Origin: Ciona intestinalis
Lineage: Eukaryota; Chordata; Ascidiacea; Phlebobranchia; Cionidae
Direction: 5' to 3'
Length of the DNA: 64,000 bases
Assembly: GCF_000224145.3 (NCBI RefSeq)
Contig: NC_020173.2
Span: forward strand, 2,892,499 to 2,956,498
The notes under the pieces are model-generated. The model was not told the origin of the DNA. It made no database searches and saw only the letters and a list, made by a program, of their open reading frames with translations. Positions 60,101 through 64,000 of the stretch are shown piece by piece; the stretch's first letter is position 1; the number at the start of each line of letters is the position of its first letter. Position numbers and translations under genes: made by a program.

Positions 60101-61823
60101 TCCGAAGTTGGTTCGGGCAGAAGTTCGTTTCGGTTTAGCGGAGCTAGCAGACTTCCAGATTCCTGCTAATGAGTTGTGGAATTAGTTTGTCCAGATGTTG
60201 TTTACGGATTGTCCTCTGTCATGCTTATGATTTATACTTTAATTTTAACGTAATAATACCTCAAAAACACCACAACATGGCAACTTATTTTCAGTATCCA
60301 TACCAATGACGTAGTAATAGTTTGTGACGTCATTAAATGCGAACCGTTTTCGCGAATATGACGTAACCTAATCCTGTCTCGTTAATCGCGCTAAAAAAAT
60401 TCAGCTGACGTCGTTATGACGTATTAACACGGTTACCTACTTACCTTGCCGCCAGACGAAAGTCGGTTGATGACGTTTTGTATGACGTCAGTCCATATGT
60501 CAAACTCTACCTTGGTAGGGGCTTGCATTGGATATTCTACTCCAGTTGCTGTAGTTACTTTGAATACGTGCTGTACATAATATAACATATAATTGTTTTT
60601 TATCTCTTTGAATATGGTAGCAAAGTCATAGTGTTAAAAAAAAGCAAAAGGAATCAACAGCAAATCGACAGTCGTTAAATATGATATAGATAAAAGGTAT
60701 GGGAAAGAGCAACAGTTAAAGCGTGGCTGTTGAACCGAACAGAGGTAGTCTACAAAGCATTTGCATTGAGTCAGGCTTCGTATGGCTTAGTCGTGAGGTG
60801 TGTAAATTGTAATGACGTAAATTTACAACCGAAAATTGAAGGTTTCAATCCTAAAGGTTTGTTTTATAAAATTTAAAGACGGGATTTTTCAAAGCAATTG
60901 TCGAGACATACAGTTTTTCGAATGATGTCACAATACGTGAATATTATGTTTTTATTCAATTATATGATTTTGTATCACGCAGTCATGTCGTCTCTTCGTA
61001 TATTATCGTTAAAATGAGTCTAGGCGAGTTATAACATTGGTGTGTTCTTATAAACGAAACATATATACTGTATTCATACAGCCCATGCTCACTGTCGAGT
61101 TAAAACAGGGTTCTCCTCTTGTACATCAGATAGGCTAAACAGGAAGTATTCATAAACCCCAAGCTCACTGCCTTACACATATTTCCCATTCAACACATCT
61201 TAATACCTTAATCTTTAATTACCTCTCGTTTTAATTCTTCCGAAGTAGAACCATCCACCAACACATTCTTTTTGGCAAGCGTTGAGTTTTCGAGCGCTAT
61301 CCTTCCGTGGGGAACGGTGTGTTTCTGATTCTTATAATAACGCAGTGAGTTGTCAGATAACTTGAACCACCTTGTCTTCCAGTTATGTCTTACGTGTCCC
61401 TGTGAACAAAGTTGTATTGCCATTAAAATAACATTTACATATAAACATTTTTCTATTAGATCGAATTAACGTCGAATAAGACCTCAGGTATACTCAACAT
61501 AATAAAACTGAAAATATTCCCTAGAAATATGAATATTTCATATTTCCTAATCCTTTTTTTAACGAATAACGTGTGATACGGTTAAAAAATATTAAATTTT
61601 CTTTGTTTATACCAAATGGGACCAATTAAAAGAGAACAAAACAGTTAAGAACCATCCTATATACCCCAACCTACTATATATAAAATCGTTTATCAAGTGG
61701 TAAACTAACATAATCGTCAAATAACCGTTTTTTTAATTTACTAGGGAAAATATTGCAGCTTTTAATTAAACTTACCCGTTTTGTTAGGAACCCTTCCATA
61801 AAAAGCTGACCATTTTTCGACAT
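57106..61823 (-). CDS. PLEK: Pleckstrin family protein (PH-DEP-PH)
   Basis: Adaptor binding phosphoinositides at the plasma membrane. Exons (minus): 61823-61776, 61399-61223, 60570-60445, 60162-59991, 58827-58673, 58484-58372, 57986-57902, 57774-57615, 57260-57106; 1191 nt, 396 aa (human pleckstrins about 350). First PH domain at the N-terminus: LFMEGFLTKR, GHVRHNWKTRWFKL, LRYYK, ending with the conserved Trp in FDIWTDVIQ. DEP domain in the middle: SGLGLQQWMW, LTGSEAEVTVSGLLRVGLLQ, LPFTDLHYYEL. A Ser-rich linker (SSVRSQSRDD) follows, then a second PH domain (ILKRGILFKRGHFVPSWKCR, terminal Trp in ERDDWIRAI). Whether it is closer to PLEK or PLEK2 cannot be decided by eye. The linker is where vertebrate pleckstrin is phosphorylated by PKC, but I cannot align those sites. 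Confidence 0.9.
58047..58243 (-). mobile_element. Cimi-1-like MITE, pleckstrin-like intron 6
   Basis: TGTAGGGTGGGGGAGGATGG left; AACGGTGTCCCACCTCCCCC right. Confidence 0.88.
59764..59904. mobile_element. 141-bp TIR element with TTA target duplication (Harbinger-type MITE)
   Basis: Begins AGGTGGCTGTATACACAGTA and ends TACTGTGTACAGCCACCT-like (plus strand GACACTGTGTACAGCCACCT), imperfect inverted repeats of about 22 bp with CCGGA just inside each end. TTA lies on both sides (59761-59763 and 59905-59907). Three-base TTA/TAA duplications are typical of PIF/Harbinger elements. GC-rich interior, no ORF. In pleckstrin-like intron 4. Confidence 0.85.
61020..61170 (+). repeat. ~70-bp minisatellite units (two copies), pleckstrin-like intron 2
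   Basis: CATGCTCACTGTCGAGTTAA and AAGCTCACTGCC cores with TTCTTATAAACGAAACA-like spacers. Confidence 0.7.
61560..61681 (+). mobile_element. 3' part of a Cimi-1-like MITE, pleckstrin-like intron 1
   Basis: TTTCTTTGTTTATACCAAAT and CCAACCTACTATATA survive; the left end is not recognisable. Confidence 0.6.
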
Positions 61824-64000
61824 TTTTGATTATAAATTACAAACTTAGGAACTACGCCAAACTTAACGATTTTTTGTTAACCTGTAAAAAAATGTTTTTA
61901 TTTTAAAGACACATGGTTACTAAAACGCAATTAAACTTTTGCTGTGCTACTGCTGGGCGCTATATAATCCTTAGGGGGCTCATTTTTTATATTAAGGGCT
62001 TGTATATTTTTATATGGTTCTGAACAGCACTATCAAACCTTATAAAACTTTTTAAAAACCAGTGTTAATCTAAGGTCAAGTGTCATTACATAGTGTTTGA
62101 TATTTATAAGTATACACTTTTGTCGTGTAATACGCCATGGCAGTTCAGAAATGCCGATGACGCTTTTAAATCTAGACATCATAATCTGAATATAGATTAC
62201 ACGCGTCTTATGTAAATGCCATATTACTTAAATTTTTTATTTATTTCGGAAATTATAACTTTAGTGTAAATGAAAGCAATAGTCTTAAATTTACACATAT
62301 AGTAGGATGCGGGAAGATGGGACACCTTTAGCACAGAATATCTAAATATCCTGATTGTGTTTTAAACAATCAACAATGGCCTATGGGAGTCGTGAAGATA
62401 CGGTTTCATAATTCTTTGAATTTTCTTTGTTTACTAATAAATAGGACGAGAAAATAGAATGAAAAGGTGTCCCATCTTCCCCCACCCTACTATATTATAC
62501 ATAGTATAAGCTGATATAAACCAATGCTCTCATTCTCACGATTTCTAATTAGGTACCTGCTGTACTCCCTCAGTCTGCAATAGGTTTACCTTCTGAACTA
62601 ACTGAGTGGCTCATTGTTTCTATATAGTGTTGCTTCCCGAACACGTCATAGGCTACTGTATAGGGCTATGACACCAATATATACTTTTACGTGACGCTTT
62701 CATCCGTTCATTGTTACATGCTTAATTGATTGCGCTGTAACGCTTCTATTCACGGCACAGCGTTGAACACCTTACACATGTACATATACTTCAATACAAA
62801 CAAGAAACACACATGACAACCCATATGATATGATTTTCATTTAAAACGTTTCGGTTAAAAAATGTCAGAGGTTAAACAGTGCTATTCTAGTTGTATTAAA
62901 ACTGACTAGAAAATCTGTGTTTTTATCCATCTTTAAACTGCTCTTGTTTTCCATAGTATGGCTGATTATAAGCCTTCTATTAGATTGCTGCGTATAGATC
63001 AGCCGCGTCACGCAAATGGCATACACAAAGCACGGCTCATATATAATACATATCCCTGTATACGATATGACATAGCACTATGTTGTCCCTGCTAAAGTGG
63101 CGCAACTCATATATGTGTCATCAATATGACAGATCCGGCCTACATAGGACTGAAACTCAATGTTTTTCCTTAAGTGTGTCAAAAAACAACAACATTAAAA
63201 TTAGGCCCTTTGCTGTTTACGGTTTCATATTATAGTCTTGTTTTGGTGGTCCGAAAATACAAACGCTGTATAAACAAATATATTCAATGATGTATATATG
63301 CAGGCCCGTTACTCAACGTTAATTTGGTTAAGATATTACACTCTTGTGCAATTTCCTTTGCATATAATGACTCCCGGTCAGTTGGCTACGCCAGAAAGTC
63401 CTATACCACGGATGGCTCAAGCTCAGTGGCGTGGGTGTTTCCGATAGAACGTCTGTGTGGTTTGCTTGTATAGTACCAAATAAGATATGTTCCTTTTACT
63501 TTTTAACAAAACTACACAGAACTCATGCGTTTTTACCACATACGAGGTTATGCACGGCAGAATATTTCATATACGGACTCTGATTTATAGCAATATTTTA
63601 TCTACAGCATTTACAAGTATCATCTATACGTAAACGGACATTATTACAAATATCTTAAACGTCAACAAAACTTTGTTGATATTCTTTATAAAACTCTGTC
63701 CATTGTGGGTTTTGGGGCCCATTTGCCCCGTTTACTATGGCAACTTGGTATACAAATTACATAGATAAAAAGTCACGTGAGATCTGCATCGTGTTGCAAA
63801 ATTGTTTTTGTGCATGTTTTTCAGAATTTTTGTTTTTGGAAAAGGCTAAAATGCTTATATGGGAAATTGAACGATTGTTTTACTTCTCATTGTTAAAATA
63901 CTTAACTACTAACTGTTAAAATTCTTAACTACTATTATTTTTAAATCTATGTAGTATGTAGCCACCGTATAAATAGACCCATGTAAAAATCAAAGGGCGT
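61824..64000. other. Intergenic, no gene seen
   Basis: 5' flank of the pleckstrin-like gene and beyond. Apart from the MITE at 62298-62494, no coding homology or structured RNA recognised; short ORFs such as 63737-63919 have no support. Confidence 0.5.
62298..62494 (+). mobile_element. Cimi-1-like MITE, near-complete reference copy
   Basis: 197 bp, from TATAGTAGGATGCGGGAAGA to TCCCCCACCCTACTATA; the ends are ~30-bp inverted repeats, and the interior carries TAAACAATCAACAATGG and AGGACGAGAAAATAGAATGA. The best copy here for defining the family. Too short to encode a transposase. Confidence 0.93.

Noticed and set aside
63737-63919. 60-residue plus-strand open frame near the right edge
   Set aside because: Short, no homology recognised, no splice or poly(A) context.

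Overview
The window looks like nuclear DNA of a tunicate, most likely a Ciona species. It has compact intron-rich animal genes (GRK, ribophorin I, pleckstrin, carboxypeptidase), AT-rich introns, and a swarm of ~195-bp MITEs ending in TATAGTAGGGTGGGGGAAGA and its complement, resembling what I remember of the Ciona element Cimi-1. The organism call is inference. No virus-like element or CRISPR array was seen.

Layout: (1) 1-15.4 kb, plus strand: a G-protein-coupled receptor kinase of the GRK4/5/6 class, missing only its first coding exon, with a 50-N assembly gap flanked by duplicated sequence. (2) 16.1-21.6 kb, minus: a complete ribophorin I (OST subunit 1), tail-to-tail with GRK. (3) 22.3-42.7 kb: a tandem array of classical short-chain dehydrogenase/reductase (SDR) genes with a common seven-exon structure. 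Seven loci lie on the minus strand and two on the plus strand, with two orphan 3' fragments. Six copies look intact, one has a nonsense codon, one has an internal deletion plus a frameshift, and one has a broken first exon. (4) 43.7-48.6 kb, minus: a secreted M14 metallocarboxypeptidase with all catalytic residues. (5) 49.0-51.9 kb, plus: a possible membrane microprotein and an N-myristoylatable calcineurin-B/CHP-like EF-hand protein. (6) 52.6-56.6 kb, plus: a 950-residue nuclear-looking protein whose N-terminus aligns with the MADS box of SRF/MEF2 but is highly divergent. (7) 57.1-61.8 kb, minus: a pleckstrin-family PH-DEP-PH protein. (8) 61.8-64 kb: no gene seen.

The genes do not form one pathway. 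The most interesting items are the divergent MADS-like protein; the SDR array, where a 52-bp intron and its flanking exons are almost identical in every copy while other introns are unalignable (a gene-conversion signature); and splice acceptors a few bases upstream of start codons, which fit spliced-leader trans-splicing. Exon coordinates were read by hand from homology, GT/AG sites and phase. Every multi-exon CDS described as complete keeps frame across its junctions.
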